Both the position numbers and the translations under genes were made by a program. Shown here in pieces: positions 62,880 to 64,000 of a stretch of DNA of 64,000 bases; positions within the stretch are counted from its first letter, which is position 1; the number at the start of each line of letters is the position of its first letter. Source of the DNA: Viscum album. Taxonomy: Eukaryota; Streptophyta; Magnoliopsida; Santalales; Viscaceae. The stretch lies in assembly GCA_963277665.1 (NCBI GenBank), contig OY728143.1, positions 533,048,394-533,112,393 on the forward strand, read 5' to 3'. The notes beneath the pieces are model-generated. The model did not search any database and had not been told where the DNA came from. It saw nothing but the letters and a program-made list of their open reading frames with translations.

Positions 62880-63400
62880 AAAATTGTAGTGTCAGTGGGA
62901 TCCTATATTTCATATGCATCATGGGGGAGATGTTTCATATGATTATGGAGTTTGGGGAGCTCTAACATCATAGGGAGATAGTGGAGCTAGGGAGCTTAGA
63001 GATATAAAATGAACGTTATGGAGCAGGAGAGATTAAGAATAATAAAGGCCTTAAGGAGATTCTATGTAGGGGTTGGGTGATAGGTGTGTATAATTATTTG
63101 GTTTATGATATGGGTAAGATTCCAACGTATAAGGGTCCTCTGTAATCTTTTTCATAGTTGTAGAGTTCTTGGGGAGGTGTGGAATAGGGGTTGAGAGTTG
63201 GGGAAATGACTATATGTAAGGTTCATGGGGGAGATGTTGTGAATGTGTTAGGTGATGGGGGTGTTTCTACCTTTTAATGGTATAGAGCTGGTGGTACAAC
63301 TTCTATATACGGTTATTTGGGTAGCAATTGCATAAGGGTATGGAGCAAGGTATGATACTAAGTTTAACGGTAATGGGGGAGATATAGTGTAAATATATAG
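62880..63400. other. Purine-rich, G-rich block
   Basis: The plus strand has an unusual density of GGGG runs and GGAG words compared with the flanks. TGGGGGAGAT recurs at about 62923, 63228 and 63376. No gene could be read from either strand. Confidence 0.6.
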
Positions 63401-64000
63401 ATTTTTTGTTGGTATTTTTATGTAATGACTCTCATCCCATGTGTTGAAAACCATACTTCCACCAAATTAAAAGTTTTATTTTATTCAAAAACTATAATAA
63501 ATTTATACATTTTCATTTTTAATTTTTTTAGAACATCATTAAATCTAAATGAATAGTTATTATTCCCAGTATGTGGTACACATTTCAATGCACATTGAAT
63601 TGAAAACGTGTCAATTCCACTCAAGCAATAATTTTTTCAACCAATTTTACATCAACTGTGATAATCATAATACATCCTTCAAACAGATATATGTCATTAA
63701 AAATGTAATCTAATATTCCCATTAACATGTAATGTAAACATTCCACCATAAATAACTATGTTGGAAACATTCTTCTCCGTTGGAATTTTCTGAAATATCT
63801 AATAATATTCATAGACGTATTTTATATTTTATCTTAATTATACTATTTTTTAAAAAATAAAAATGATCATCCTATAATATCACATTTCATAACATTATCT
63901 AACCCTGCTTATTTTCTTTATTTATCTTGTGAAATAAATATCTATTCAATATATCTTTAATTCCAAAATATTTGAGTTTATTATCAAAGGCCATATGTAA
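63401..64000. other. AT-rich noncoding DNA to the window end
   Basis: Nothing recognised. Confidence 0.6.

Noticed and set aside
63169..63206. G-quadruplex
   Set aside because: Only three runs of four G are close together; the fourth run is too far for a confident call.

Overview
The window looks like nuclear heterochromatin from a seed plant. It is very AT-rich, has no host gene I can recognise, and is built from nested and decayed LTR retrotransposons. The only substantial coding sequence is a Ty3/gypsy polyprotein at 30204-34701. Its order (gag with three zinc knuckles, protease, reverse transcriptase, RNase H, integrase, C-terminal chromodomain) and its motifs fit the Tekay/Del chromovirus clade of plants. 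I cannot name the species.

Layout: 120-1190 is a worn LTR relic. Element A (about 3212-10602) is an old, damaged LTR element with a 5'-truncated left LTR, gag debris, an antisense tRNA-derived SINE and a long right LTR. A piece of a related LTR in opposite orientation abuts it (10605-11206). A roughly 7.4-kb noncoding unit follows (11207-18630), then AT-rich DNA with a decayed minus-strand LTR near 24.9-25.75 kb. Element B (26515-38070, target duplication AAACC) is a complete chromovirus with 3561-bp and 3330-bp LTRs and a polyprotein broken by seven stop codons and one frameshift. A second copy of the 7.4-kb unit begins at about 38217. It is split by element C (38885-50001, target duplication ATATA), a young non-autonomous element with 4268/4270-bp LTRs, and it resumes at 50007-56757. 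The remainder to 64000 is AT-rich without genes, apart from a purine-rich block near 62.9-63.4 kb.

How the parts relate: A, B and C have related LTRs with a shared plan. This is TGTAAC at the 5' end, a TATA box with C-rich surroundings about 1.4-1.9 kb in (the TATA is degraded in A), a conserved TCGGCCAA segment, a candidate splice donor, one to three long hairpins with an invariant loop, a small candidate exon (A and C), a second paired motif with a palindrome, a pyrimidine-tract CAG acceptor, then an initiator-Met-type primer binding site. The gag ATG lies 1-3 nt after another AG acceptor in all three. A and C are two generations of one gag-only lineage that carries a SINE at the same internal place. 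B represents the pol-bearing type that could have mobilised such elements.

The most notable signal is in the LTR leaders. Two stem-loop motifs keep their pairing while the arm sequences change between families and between copies, and splice-like signals sit at equivalent places. Together these suggest a structured, possibly spliced retrotransposon leader RNA. All alignments were made by eye.
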